From Arion vulgaris (Eukaryota; Mollusca; Gastropoda; Stylommatophora; Arionidae), in assembly GCA_020796225.1 (NCBI GenBank), contig CM036765.1:38158066-38222065 (forward strand): a stretch of 64,000 nucleotides of DNA, given 5' to 3'. Of the stretch, positions 54,725 to 64,000 are shown in pieces (position 1 is the first letter of the stretch; every line of letters begins with the position of its first letter). The notes under the pieces were generated by a model. It worked only from the letters and a program-made list of their open reading frames with translations. It searched no databases and was not told the DNA's origin. The position numbers and the translations under genes were made by a program.

Positions 54725-55130
54725 TTATATTGCTTGACCCTAGGTGTTTACCTCTCTTCTTTATAACATTGATAACTTCTGGTGGGATTAAACATATTAG
54801 TAGTTTTGTGACCGAGTCTTTCCCTCTTAGACTCTTCCCACGTCACTATCAAGAACAGTAAATATAATCAATAACGCCAAACATCTACTATTATCGGGTA
54901 TCTTGGAGTTTAATTTGTTTCTCAATCTTTCTAATGGTTCATTTCTCAGTTTTCTATATAGAGCATAGTTACATCTATAGAACATGCAGCAGTATCATAC
55001 ATATAAAGCATCAACAAAAATACTTAGCCCAAATTCCCAATTAGTTCTAAATAAATATGTCTCCTTTAATACAGTCTTCCCCGAAATTTATACTTCTATA
55101 ACACAAGAGTTCAAGTTTCTGGTTCGCTGT
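54725..55130. other. No feature seen
   Basis: AT-rich; nothing recognised. Confidence 0.45.
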
Positions 55131-55136
55131 CCTTAC

Positions 55137-55285
55137 AAACTGTCTAGCTTCTATGCACTTGAACAACTGTCGGCTTAGAGAACAACTGTATAGTTTCTAC
55201 GCAGTTGAAGGATCTGTCTGGCTACTACCCACTTGAATGAAATGTCTAGTTTCTACAAACTTGAAGGATCTGTCTAGTTTCCAAA
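55137..55285. repeat. Degenerate minisatellite, 28-bp unit, about 5-6 copies
   Basis: Consensus ACTGTCTAGTTTCTAC.CA plus CTTGAAGG, degenerate, with units starting at about 55137, 55165, 55184 (short), 55212, 55240 and 55268. Confidence 0.8.
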
Positions 55286-55289
55286 ATAG

Positions 55290-56015
55290 CTTATACGTAC
55301 TTGCAGTCTGTAGGTTTACATGTAGTCTCTGGATCTATCTATACATTAGACTCAACTTCTGACACATCGTTTACGTCTACAAGAGGCGCAGATCCATTCT
55401 CTCCCAAATCTGTGACTTCTTCAGATGGTTACGTTTAGTACATGTCTAGTCCTACTTACATATCCGAACTCGTCTGCCCTTCGCGAGTTTTGCAGCAAGT
55501 CTCCTTGAGTGTCCGTTGAATTTAAGTCACCATCTATTTATATGCAATAAAAAAACCCACCTTTGTCTTGACCTAAAATTTCTCCATATAGGTAACATTC
55601 TCTTACTAATAAAATCTAATTATAATGGCGCCTGGTTTCCTGAGGAATCGTCCCTATGTTTGTCTGGCATACCTGCTTAATTTTAATTCTAGTCTTACTA
55701 ACCTCTAGTTCAATGTTCAGGAAACGATATCATCCAAGTTATCTATGGGGAATTCCTGTATTAGCTACGTGGAGGACACCCTACTTAATTAGACTTTAAA
55801 TTCTTGACGTCGTCATTCATGGTTATACTCGTTTGTCACAGTAACATATTAAAAATGTGTTGTCATGACTAAGAGATTTAGCTGTGATAGACGCCAACTT
55901 GTAAGTACAAATATAACAAGAGTCGTTAACTACTTTCTGAGTGCAGTATTCATTGTTAAAGTTTCATTTGGCAAACATATATTTAAAGAGCCCCACTCTT
56001 AAACGGCACAGGCTG

Positions 56016-56088
<73 letters not shown>

Positions 56089-57190
56089 ATGATATACAAT
56101 CTACAAGTGGAACACGTACAGTTGTTATAAACATACAACAAATTATATGTTCAAGATAACACATACAATGTGTTCTAGATTATTGATCTGTGATTTATGA
56201 TCACATGAATTATAACTTAAGAAATTAAATCAGAGCAACTGGCACAGATGGTGTTTGTGCTTGGACATCAAATCCAGTATTATTTTTTATTGTCAACCGT
56301 CCCTTGTTATTTGTGTTTGTTTTCACCCCCATTTTAGCCATCTGAATATTTCCGGCAAGCTAGTCTCCTTGTCTACATGAAAAGCTAGCCGGTTGAGTAT
56401 TTTGTATGGGTTATTGTGTTCTAGTTAGCACACACAGTTGGATATTGAATAGTCACAGTTTTGTTCCTGCAAATAAATATATCTTGTATTTGCTGTGTTG
56501 TTTATATTGGTATTTGTGATTGCTTAATCGTGTACTAATCAGATGTTGTATACACATACACTAGAACTGATTCATTATCTGCTTGTCTGTTTATACTTTA
56601 TTTTTTATATTGGACAGCTAAACCATTGTTAGGAAGTATAAACAAAGTTACACATACTTCAAGGCACATATATTTATGTTTTCTCATCAGTATTGACATG
56701 GGTGATCATATGCATTTTGCATGAATCGGGTTATTGTGGCTCAGTTGCTTATAGTCAGTATGGAGGATTAGGGAATGATTGGGATTGTTTAATCCATAAT
56801 CATGTGCTAAGTCGGAGAGTCTGTGAGGACATGTATCTCCACATGCGTCTGTCCTGAGTACTGTCTAGTTTATATGTTGACATTTTTATGTGACATGAGG
56901 TTAGATTGTGCAGAAATTTCTTTCCTTCCTCTGTATCATTTCCCATTGGTTTTTATCGGTTGTCAGCGTGTGTGTTTAAATGTTCATAAAAATGTTTGAG
57001 TTAGTTTCCTCATTTGCTGGAGAAAAAAATCAATTGTAATTTTCTCGGAAGAATTTCAATCCTGCTAATACAGGAAAATGTAATTCTCTTTGTCGGTTGC
57101 GATTTTTAAATGATGAATACTCAACCTTCAGTCTTGATCATCCGTCATCACTAATACCTACAGGAAGCCATGTTTTAATCCTCTTTGGTC
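55290..57190. other. No gene; (TA)n at 56019-56084
   Basis: Mostly AT-rich unique sequence. A 66-bp (TA)n microsatellite lies at 56019-56084. Confidence 0.5.
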
Positions 57191-57254
57191 TAACGTTCAA
57201 TTGTTAAGGTTGTAGCCGACTAGCTCAGACGGGAAATCGAAAATTCTTGTTTAA

Positions 57255-58162
57255 GGGGTTATGGTAGAGGATTTCTCAACTTTCTTATCTCTCAATAAAA
57301 TTATGTGATACATAGCAGTTACTACTAGAGTGGTCTAAAATGAAAATTTAGATATCTTTCGCATTAATAAATTATCCGGTTGCCATGGAAACGGCAGCCA
57401 TGTTGGATTATAAACAACGTCGTACAGTCTCCAAACAGAGTGAAATAAATAACAATTGCAATTTTTTTGACTGCACAACCTAAATATACCAATATTCTGG
57501 GCCGCTGACAACTTTAAATTGTTCTGTAACATGTAATTGATCTCTGGGGGGTGCAACGAATAAGACATACCCAATTTACGGCCCAAAATAGGACCCTTGG
57601 TTCATAAAAAATTCATATAAATTTATTTGTTAGAGAAAGGTGCAGTTTCTGTTGTCTAAGGGCTTCAATATTAATATATATATGTCAGGGTCAAATCTCA
57701 TATTGCTATCTTGAGGATTTCTTTCATGGTGGAAAACGTACATTACTACGTTAACGAAATTTACAAATGGGAGAAAACTGTGTTTTAAAAATATAATGTG
57801 AATTTAGTCTAAAGTGTCAAGGAAATCGTCCGTTACAGCATACAGTCATTGCCTAGCCTAATTAAATCTAATATATCTGTTAGTACTCAGATCAAGCTTT
57901 ACAATGATACATGACTCGATTGGGTTAATTGAATGCCATACACTGTATCTAGGGACAAAAGAAAGATAATTGAAGACATTTTCTATAGCGAATTTTTAGA
58001 GGGTAGGGCTGTTGAAAAATAATTTTGAAGCATTTTTCGGGATCATAAATAAAAACTCTTTGCATAATTTGATTGTAGAGATGCAATACTAACATAATAT
58101 GATGAATTTGAAAAATCGATATCTATAAGCTATAATGACCCAACTGTCAGTAGTATAACCCC
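57255..58162. mobile_element. TTAA-flanked element, Kolobok/piggyBac-like
   Basis: A 908-bp non-coding element between TTAA at 57251-57254 and 58163-58166. Ends GGGGTTATGGTAGAGG and, reversed, GGGGTTATACTACTGA (8 bp perfect, then patchy). TTAA plus a G-rich start resembles Kolobok (T2-like) MITEs more than piggyBac (CCC...). The TTAA insertion inside a D2 copy fixes its limits independently. Confidence 0.8.
57379..57392. promoter_or_regulatory. RFX X-box-like palindrome inside the TTAA element
   Basis: GTTGCCATGGAAAC fits the RFX binding consensus (GTNRCC-N-RGYAAC type) and is followed at once by GGCAGCCATGTTGG, a YY1-like core. A single site within a transposon; function not shown. Confidence 0.3.
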
Positions 58163-58469
58163 TTAATGGCGGCAAATTTTTGTATATGTTTGATATAACA
58201 CTGCGCCTTTTGCGATTTTACTCAATTATATGCGTTCATGGTTATTTATTGCAGAAAAATGTTAATAATACTGACATTCCTTAGCTTTAAACATAACTTG
58301 TAACATAATATAATCTTGATTTAGCATCTTGTGTTGCTTTTAAAATAAATTTGTCTATATACAACAACACTCGAATGCGAGGATCATGTGACAGTTGTGG
58401 TCTTATTTCCTATAATTTGTTTACCTGAGTCCGCTGGTCGTATGTTATCGGAAGCCATGGGTGGTTGTT

Positions 58470-59320
58470 ACTGGATGTGATATAGCTAATTTCGACGCTA
58501 TTCTAATATTAGGATACACTGCAAGTGTCAAACCATCAAGTAAATGTAATCAGTACTTTATCTTTCAATAGTTCAGTCTTTGCACAAGTCGAACAATCTA
58601 TTACTTTCCTCTTCAAAATTATCTAACTAAATCGTCGACTAGTTTTGTGCCATCTTGGAATCCTTTTTTTAAAAAAATTTACTCATGCGTGAAAAATGAA
58701 TACATAACCAAACATCATTTGGCAGCGGAAAACGCTCTGCAGTAGTGACACACAAGTGGGCCAACACATTTTTCCTCGTTTTGTTCAAGTTTAGAATTTT
58801 TCTACCTTTATTTCGTTTTTAGTTACATATTAACAAAAAAAAGTAGGACAAGCTTCTGTGTCATTGTTATTGTGATGTGTTCCGTATACGACCATCGTTT
58901 TGTGCCCCTTGGTACCTTGTATCATTTGGTTGTGTAGTGGAATCTTATCCCTATTCTGTTGTTGTCCTTTGTAACACTATCTTACCTCGTGTTGTGATAT
59001 TTCACCTTATATATTCACACCTATTTATCAGCGCTGCAATACTATGAACGGTCCATCATTCTAAACCAAATCTCTTTGTGTCATGCATCTTTACGTTCTT
59101 AACAAACAAAATAGATCACATTTATGCACGCACACGCACGTATTTGCACACACACACATGTGTGTACATTTTTGAAACTTGACAAATTCACTATTTTGTA
59201 CGTTGTTGATTTGTGGCATTCATGCGTGTGTTTTTGGTACTTGTAAACACATTTTATTAGATGTGTTGTTCCTTATTCCTCAGTAAAAGCGCTCTTATCT
59301 TTATGTTTGTTTAAAGTGTT
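58470..59320. other. No feature seen
   Basis: AT-rich; nothing recognised apart from a short ACACACACACATGTGTGT palindrome near 59150. Confidence 0.45.
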
Positions 59321-59327
59321 GGTTCAT

Positions 59328-59407
59328 CTCCACATAAAATATTATCGTCTCCGCATAAAATATTATCGTCTCCGCATAAAATATTGTCGTCTACGCATAC
59401 AATATTG
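59328..59407. repeat. Tandem repeat, 21-bp unit x 4
   Basis: CGTCTCCGCATAAAATATTAT-type units; the first three are nearly identical, the last is CGTCTACGCATACAATATTG. Confidence 0.93.
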
Positions 59408-59409
59408 GT

Positions 59410-60150
59410 TGATCCTCATATGCCATACCGGCTGGTGTAGGCGATCATGAATTTCTACATACGTCTGTTCTCAGTGTTGATTGATATGGATCCTTATTTT
59501 GTTTCTTCTTCATTGTACAATTTTACTTTTTAAAATCCAGTCATTTCTTGATTTAGCTTTTGCACTCGTGACAATAGTCCATTTGTCAATTATTATCAGT
59601 CCCCATATCGCTTATTCTGGTTTATAAAATGCTTTAAATCCATGATGTATTCAACCAAAAAAAAAAATCAAAGGACGAAGAAGAGGACCACAAAGAAAGA
59701 AATATCTGAATCTACCTTCGTCGCACGGAAAACATGTCAACATCGAAATTGATAGTCAGTACTCATGACTTATCTTTGTGGACGACGGCCGATAAGGCAC
59801 TTGATAATGATGATGTATCAAATATAATTTTCAAATCGGATTTAAATCTTCAACATTATTTCTATTTTACTTCCACTTGTTCTAGAACAACTTTATTTGA
59901 TTGTTGTTATCTGTGCAGTCATTAAATAGAAGTAACTGTAATCGCTAACATTTTGTTGAGTGCTCGGTTAATTGTGTAATCACGTTGCTTGCTCCCATTA
60001 TCTCATCCTAACTGCAGCAGATTCACACGTAATGACTACCTTCGATCAATAGTTAGTGGTTAAATAACTGTGATTAAATACTTACTGTGTGATTTTGTTT
60101 TTTAAAACACAAAGACTTAACGTTGAAATCGTATTATCTAAGTTTCACAT
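59410..60150. other. No feature seen
   Basis: No recognised feature up to the LINE-delta start. Confidence 0.4.
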
Positions 60151-60218
60151 ATTTAACTTTTGAAATCATTAACGTAAAATATAAAGCTGGATTGCGTCGG
60201 ACATTGACATTTGCAGAT

Positions 60219-60471
60219 CTTCTTCTTCTTCTTTCGTTCGTTCTTTACGACCAATTTTAATCACTCTTTGTGCTATGTTTGATCTTTGCCAAGAACGTGT
60301 ATACGTTGCACATTGGTTTGTAGGCCCCTAAACGCATAGACTTCTACACGTTTAGGACACATGCATCCGATTTCAGCCAAACCTCCATAGTCGCCTCTTA
60401 CGACATGCATGGCAGGTAACAGTGGTTCTATTCTTTACATCCCAAATTTGGCCCCCGGTAACCACTCGGGC
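60219..60471 (-). mobile_element. SINE-A copy 5, at the RT catalytic box
   Basis: A 253-bp SINE-A with a perfect 13-bp TSD, GACATTTGCAGAT (60206-60218 and 60472-60484). The TSD spans the codons for TFAD of the LINE-delta reverse transcriptase; removing the SINE and one TSD copy restores the frame. Head CGCCCGAGTGGTTACCGGGG (from the right), tail with GAAGAAGAAGAAG at 60219 on. Confidence 0.95.
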
Positions 60472-61343
60472 GACATTTGCAGATGATATCTTAATATATA
60501 GGACTGGGTCAGATAGACGAGAGATGGTTGACGACATTCAGAAAACATTGCATACCATCTCTGGTTGGTGTAGAGAGTATCGCTCTCAGGTCAATCCTGA
60601 AAATGCATGTATGTTATGGTGCTCGTTGAACAATCACATCGTCAAGGCTGACCTACCCCGTGTAATCTTTGATGAACATACCATCGAGCGCAGAGACAGG
60701 CTGTGCTATCTTGGAATAACCTTTGATCGTAATCTATCTTTCAAACACCATATTTAACAGACAATACAACAGTGCAAGCGTGGTCTTGCGGCTCTCAAAG
60801 TTATAGTGGCCAACACCTTGAGCAGAGACTACTTGCCCTTTTGTTCGATCGACTGGTTATGTCAGTGGTAGATTACGGACTCGGAATTCTTACGATATCA
60901 ATATCACAATGTGAACGACTCGAACGGGTTCAGAATGAAGGTATGCGTATCGTCCTGGGCTGCACTAGAGATACCCTCATTGTGAAGATGAGATATATGC
61001 TTGGTCTTCTGTCACTACTCTCCCGTCATGCATTTGCCCAAACCAAGGCATACATGCGGGTTACTACGGATAAGAGACATCCACTACACAAGAACACTAA
61101 TGATGTTAAGGGCACAAGAATCAAGCGTGGCATGTCGTGGATGGCCCAGGCTGAGAGAACAATTGACCATGTGACAACGGTTGCGACCCTACCAAAAGGG
61201 GAATGACCAACTATCGCAACGTTATCATTACTCTTGGAAGAGAATGTAGAGATTGGGGCAACATGAAGGCTGATCTCGTAGTTAAGCGGCTGATAGAAAA
61301 TAATGCAAGGGATGATGATGTTGTATATACCGATGGGTCGGTT

Positions 61344-61701
61344 CACAGCCAGGCTCTAGCCCAGGCCAGACAACTGGCCGGGTATTCCCTGACCTAGATA
61401 AGAAAAGGGATCTGGAAATTACAGATGTTTGATAGAACACTGCACGCTTTTTGCAATTTTACTCAATTCTGTGAGTCTATGGTTATTTATTGGTGAAAAA
61501 TATTTATAATATTGATATTCCTTATTGTTAAACTGAACGTGTTGCATAATATAACTTTAAGTTAGCATTTTGTGTTGATTTTAAAATGAATTCGTCTATA
61601 TACCTCAATACTGGAATGCGAGGTCACGTGGTGTAGTTGGGGTCTGATTTCCCACAATTCTTACCTGAGCCCGAAGGCCCAGTAGTTTATAGTTGGCTCT
61701 G
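61344..61701 (+). mobile_element. Family D1 MITE inside RNase H of LINE-delta
   Basis: A 358-bp element: starts CACAGCCAGGCTCTAGC, ends GTTTATAGTTGGCTCTG. TSD GTCGGTT or, with the neighbouring G, GGTCGGTT (61336-61343 and 61701-61708). Removal joins YTDGSV to QRGKKSGWG in frame. Confidence 0.95.
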
Positions 61702-62429
61702 GTCGGTTCAACGTGGGAAGAAGTCCGGCTGGGGTTTCTTGGCTAATGCGCATGGTAGGGTTGTTGCAGAGCGAAGTGGGGCATACAGGACAACTACTTC
61801 TAGTATGAGGATGGAGGTTGAGGCCGTTACTGCTGCCTCCATTGGATCTCTGGGACTTTATTTACTGGGGCAGTTGTTGTATCTGACTCTCAGTCGATGC
61901 TTCACAAGATCCAGAATGGCAGGTTTCGGTATGAGTGGATGTCGTCTATAGAAGTTTCTAACCTCCAGCGGCGTACGTGGATATACTGTCCAGGGCATGC
62001 GGGTATTTAAAGGTAATGAGAGAGCGGACAGGCTTACATCAACAGCATCGTTGTTGGGGAGTTGAAGATGGATAAGGGGATATTCTTCGGTCTCTTCGCG
62101 ACTGTCTGTTTGATGAGGACACTAAAATCGATGTTGAATCGATCAAGCGATGTAGGCAGTTTGGTTACCCTTTGTTCAAGTCGAACTGGATGCCTGATAG
62201 GGAAATTGAGAGGTGTGTTTAATCAGCGAGCCACAGGAACCATCAGTATGCATACTCTTCGATATCTGTTGGGGAGACTGAGCACCTAGGGTCTGCCCGG
62301 AGTGCAATGACGTCAGTTTAGTAACCAATAACCAATAAAGCTGGAAAGAATCATCAAAGAGTCCAATTGTGGCTCTTTTACGCTAGTGCTCATTTCCTCT
62401 TGACTTATTAAGAGGGTCAGCCTTAGAAC

Positions 62430-62815
62430 ACGTACAAAGTAGATTTGGCAATCATCGTCATCAAATAGCTTGTCATGAGCAGAACTTTGCCACCCCAAAC
62501 AGTCCTTTGGAATTTCTCTCTCTCATAGACCATATGTCCTGCCTCTGCAGCCACAAACCACCATTTGCATCCTGCATCCATCTTCTCCGTGGTATTTCTC
62601 TTCTCCTCTTTGATGGGATGCCTCCTTCCATGATGGTCTTCTCCAACCCTTCGTGTCTTTTTATATATCCAAGGTACCTCAATTTTCTCTTTCTTATGTG
62701 TAGTATTAACCAGTTTTCTTTGATTTTGAGTTTTTCTGGATAGATCTATTTGTTCTCTTCTCTGTCCACGATATACGAAGGACTCTTCTGTAACACTTAT
62801 ATTCAAAAGCACATA
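62430..62815 (-). pseudogene. LINE C-terminal fragment
   Basis: Minus strand, two frames: NISVTEESFVYRGQRREQI, then KLRYLGYIKRHEGLEKTIME, GGIPSKRRREIPRRRWMQDA and RERNSKGLF. This is the K..YLGH..R.....E..I..G...GKR.RGR.R..W..D...  DR..F pattern at the end of non-LTR polyproteins. Opposite in strand to LINE-delta, so a separate insertion. Confidence 0.8.
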
Positions 62816-63002
62816 TTATGTTGAATTTGACAATGATTCATGAAAATCTAATGTAAATGGATTCGAATCAACGGGCGTTGGTGTACAAATTTAGCTCAGT
62901 ACCATTGAGAGAAGTGTAATCGACGTTTGCGGTATGAAAGAAATACTACAGTGAAACCACTGGAAAGACAATATAAGACATTTCTGATTACCAGTGACTG
63001 AT

Positions 63003-63275
63003 GTTATATCGCAGTAGTTAGTGCACATGATTCGTCAATGCCTGATCTCAGGATAAAATACTCCATTTATCTTGGAATTTGTTTTAGACCGAACAGTTCT
63101 CAGATAAACCCAGCCTCAATTGGGTAATAGAAAAACATGGAAATAAAGGCGCTCATGTGATGCTTACATACCACTTCATACATCGTATATCGTTGATCAA
63201 AGAAAACGATACTTACCTAACACCGTATTCCCTAATGTCCATATGGTATGAAAATAGTTTCGTTACTCTTACTAT
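63003..63275 (+). mobile_element. SINE-G copy 2
   Basis: Partner of 2106-2345. The tRNA-like head is visible: GCAGTAGTTAGTGCACATG (A box) and CTCAGGATAAAATACTCC (worn B box). The shared body is TTTTAGACCGAACAG, CCAGCCTCAATTGGGTAAT, TAACACCGTATTCCCT, and the tail is TTACTCTTACTATTTACTG. Confidence 0.7.
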
Positions 63276-63279
63276 TTAC

Positions 63280-64000
63280 TGATAACCAATGAAGACAGAG
63301 GTATTTGGTAAACGTTGCAGATAGATATGATTGCTCCGGTTAACTTCAGACTTTAGTAGTTTATTCTGTTATTCTTTAAAGACAAGTGAAAAAAGACTTT
63401 CCTTTCAGTTTCTTTAGTTATAGTGAACAACGTCGTTGCCGCTGCTTCTACATCTTTTCTTCCATATATGTTCACTTTTCATTCCATGTTCTTATTTTAC
63501 GAGTCGTAACTTCTTTAATCTTACGGACATATTCTGTCTACATTTTATCCTTTAATATGGCTGATTTTACACTTGGCAATTGCTATTTTTGTTCTTGTTA
63601 TTTTTTCTCTTACGCTTTTTTTAATCCCAAGTTTTTTATGAGAATCTCATTCTTTCTCTTGAAATCTTTTGTATCCCAATATGTTTCCTATTGCTATTTT
63701 TGCTTCTTGATTGAGTTTGTCGATTTTCATTTCCGTCTCATTCTGTAAAATGCTGAAGTTATTTTTAAAGCAAGTTTTTTTAAAGTTACCAATAGTTTTC
63801 CATGTTTAAAAACATATGAATATCAACAGGACGTGGTCTGAAAACTTAACTCGGAATATTCTCAGAATATTGCTATACAAGAACAAATGCTGGAAAACTA
63901 CTACAGACATTGCACATAAATGAGTTAGATTTTAAAATAAATTATTTTAGAGAATTCTGCGTAGATTTTGGCCAGAAAAGATCACAAATAGGAAGACTTC
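63280..64000. other. No feature supported
   Basis: A 120-codon hydrophobic frame (63386-63748, +) is Phe/Ser/Tyr-rich, as expected from T-rich DNA. The reverse strand gives Lys-rich fragments that could be a LINE linker, but no motif is diagnostic. Confidence 0.35.

Larger units (their letters stand above)
57196..58459 (+). mobile_element. Family D2 element split by a TTAA transposon
   Basis: The left part (about 57196-57254: TAGCCGACTAGCTCAGACGG, GAAATCGAAAATTCTTGT) and the right part (58163-58459: AATGGCGGC, TTTTTGTATATGTTTGAT, TTTGCGATTTTACTCAATTA, ending TATCGGAAGCCATG) together align with the intact D2 at 2899-3239. The interruption falls exactly at its TTAA. The outer ends are eroded and no TSD could be set. 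Confidence 0.85.
60165..62335 (+). pseudogene. LINE-delta: reverse transcriptase to RNase H, twice interrupted
   Basis: Jockey/R1-like non-LTR element. KAGLRRTLTFAD precedes SINE-A; after it DILIYRTG completes the FADD catalytic box. Then comes ISGWCREYRSQVNPEN, LCYLGITFDRNLSFKHHI, a stop, VVDYGLGILTISISQCERLE, RVQNEGMRIVLGCTRDT and a linker to VVYTDGSV. D1 interrupts there. RNase H resumes with QRGKKSGWGFLANAHGRVV and SSMRMEVEAVTAA (Glu); SDSQSMLHK (second Asp) and CPGHAGI.GNERADRLTS are in shifted frames. The C terminus decays, with CPECN near 62300. The upstream part is missing or unrecognisable. Confidence 0.92.

Noticed and set aside
57240..58170. Host regulatory element conserved around the X-box
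   Set aside because: The segment has transposon termini and sits inside another transposon; kept only as a finding about the element.
61026..61346. 106-codon minus-strand frame
   Set aside because: Shadow of the LINE-delta reverse-transcriptase/RNase H region on the plus strand.
63386..63748. 120-codon membrane protein
   Set aside because: Phe/Ser/Tyr-rich translation of T-rich DNA; no polar pattern, start context or homology visible.

Overview
The window reads as non-coding animal DNA, most likely from an invertebrate. That follows from its AT-rich composition, long (TA)n microsatellites, many tRNA-derived SINEs, 5'-truncated LINEs with RNase H and GIY/APE-era LINE domains, hAT, piggyBac-like and Helitron remnants, and the absence of any long open reading frame. 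A mollusc or other lophotrochozoan is my guess from the repeat types; nothing in the sequence proves it. I found no convincing host gene, rRNA, functional tRNA, CRISPR or prokaryotic feature. Two short open frames (17.4 kb + strand; 49.8-50.2 kb - strand, ten cysteines) are the only candidates for host exons and both are weak.

Layout. 0-5 kb: SINE-B, SINE-A, a SINE with a TTACT-like tail, a small hAT-like element (family D2), and an old tRNA-SINE. 6.5-12.2 kb: LINE remnants with GAA-repeat tails, one with its 5' part inverted, two related minisatellites, a Penelope/hammerhead-like 115-bp repeat, three tRNA-SINEs and a LINE endonuclease fragment. 12.6-21 kb: more LINE fragments, SINE-A, a well-preserved tRNA-SINE, and a D1 element split by a LINE with a 14-bp target-site duplication (TSD). 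22-29.6 kb: a piggyBac-like MITE, a ZBED-type hAT relic, and LINE fragments. 29.6-33.7 kb: a hAT transposon (hAT1) interrupted by a second hAT (hAT2), which itself carries a LINE tail, the hammerhead-like repeat and a triple tRNA-SINE; hAT1 also carries a SINE-A. 34-39 kb: SINEs and LINE tails. 40.1-43.4 kb: a nearly full-length but dead RTE-like LINE. 44-51 kb: SINE-A, SINE-C, LINE tail, possible exon. 51.4-54.7 kb: D1, a LINE interrupted by a hAT-like MITE, and a shortened Helitron with both termini. 55-59.4 kb: minisatellites and a TTAA-flanked element inside a D2 copy. 60.1-62.8 kb: a LINE whose reverse transcriptase is split by SINE-A at the FADD codons and whose RNase H is split by D1.

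How the parts relate. The window is best read as a stratified pile of insertions. In five places removing the younger insertion and one TSD copy restores the reading frame of the older element, which gives a relative order: LINE before SINE-A and D1; hAT1 before hAT2 and SINE-A; hAT2 before the triple SINE; D1 before the RTE-like LINE; D2 before the TTAA element. SINE-A, SINE-B, a third short repeat and the LINE with RNase H all end in CAAAGAAGAAGAAG-like tails, which suggests that this LINE mobilised the SINEs.

Family letters (SINE-A, D1, LINE-alpha etc.) are labels used only here. All protein similarities are judged by eye from conserved motifs, not from database searches.
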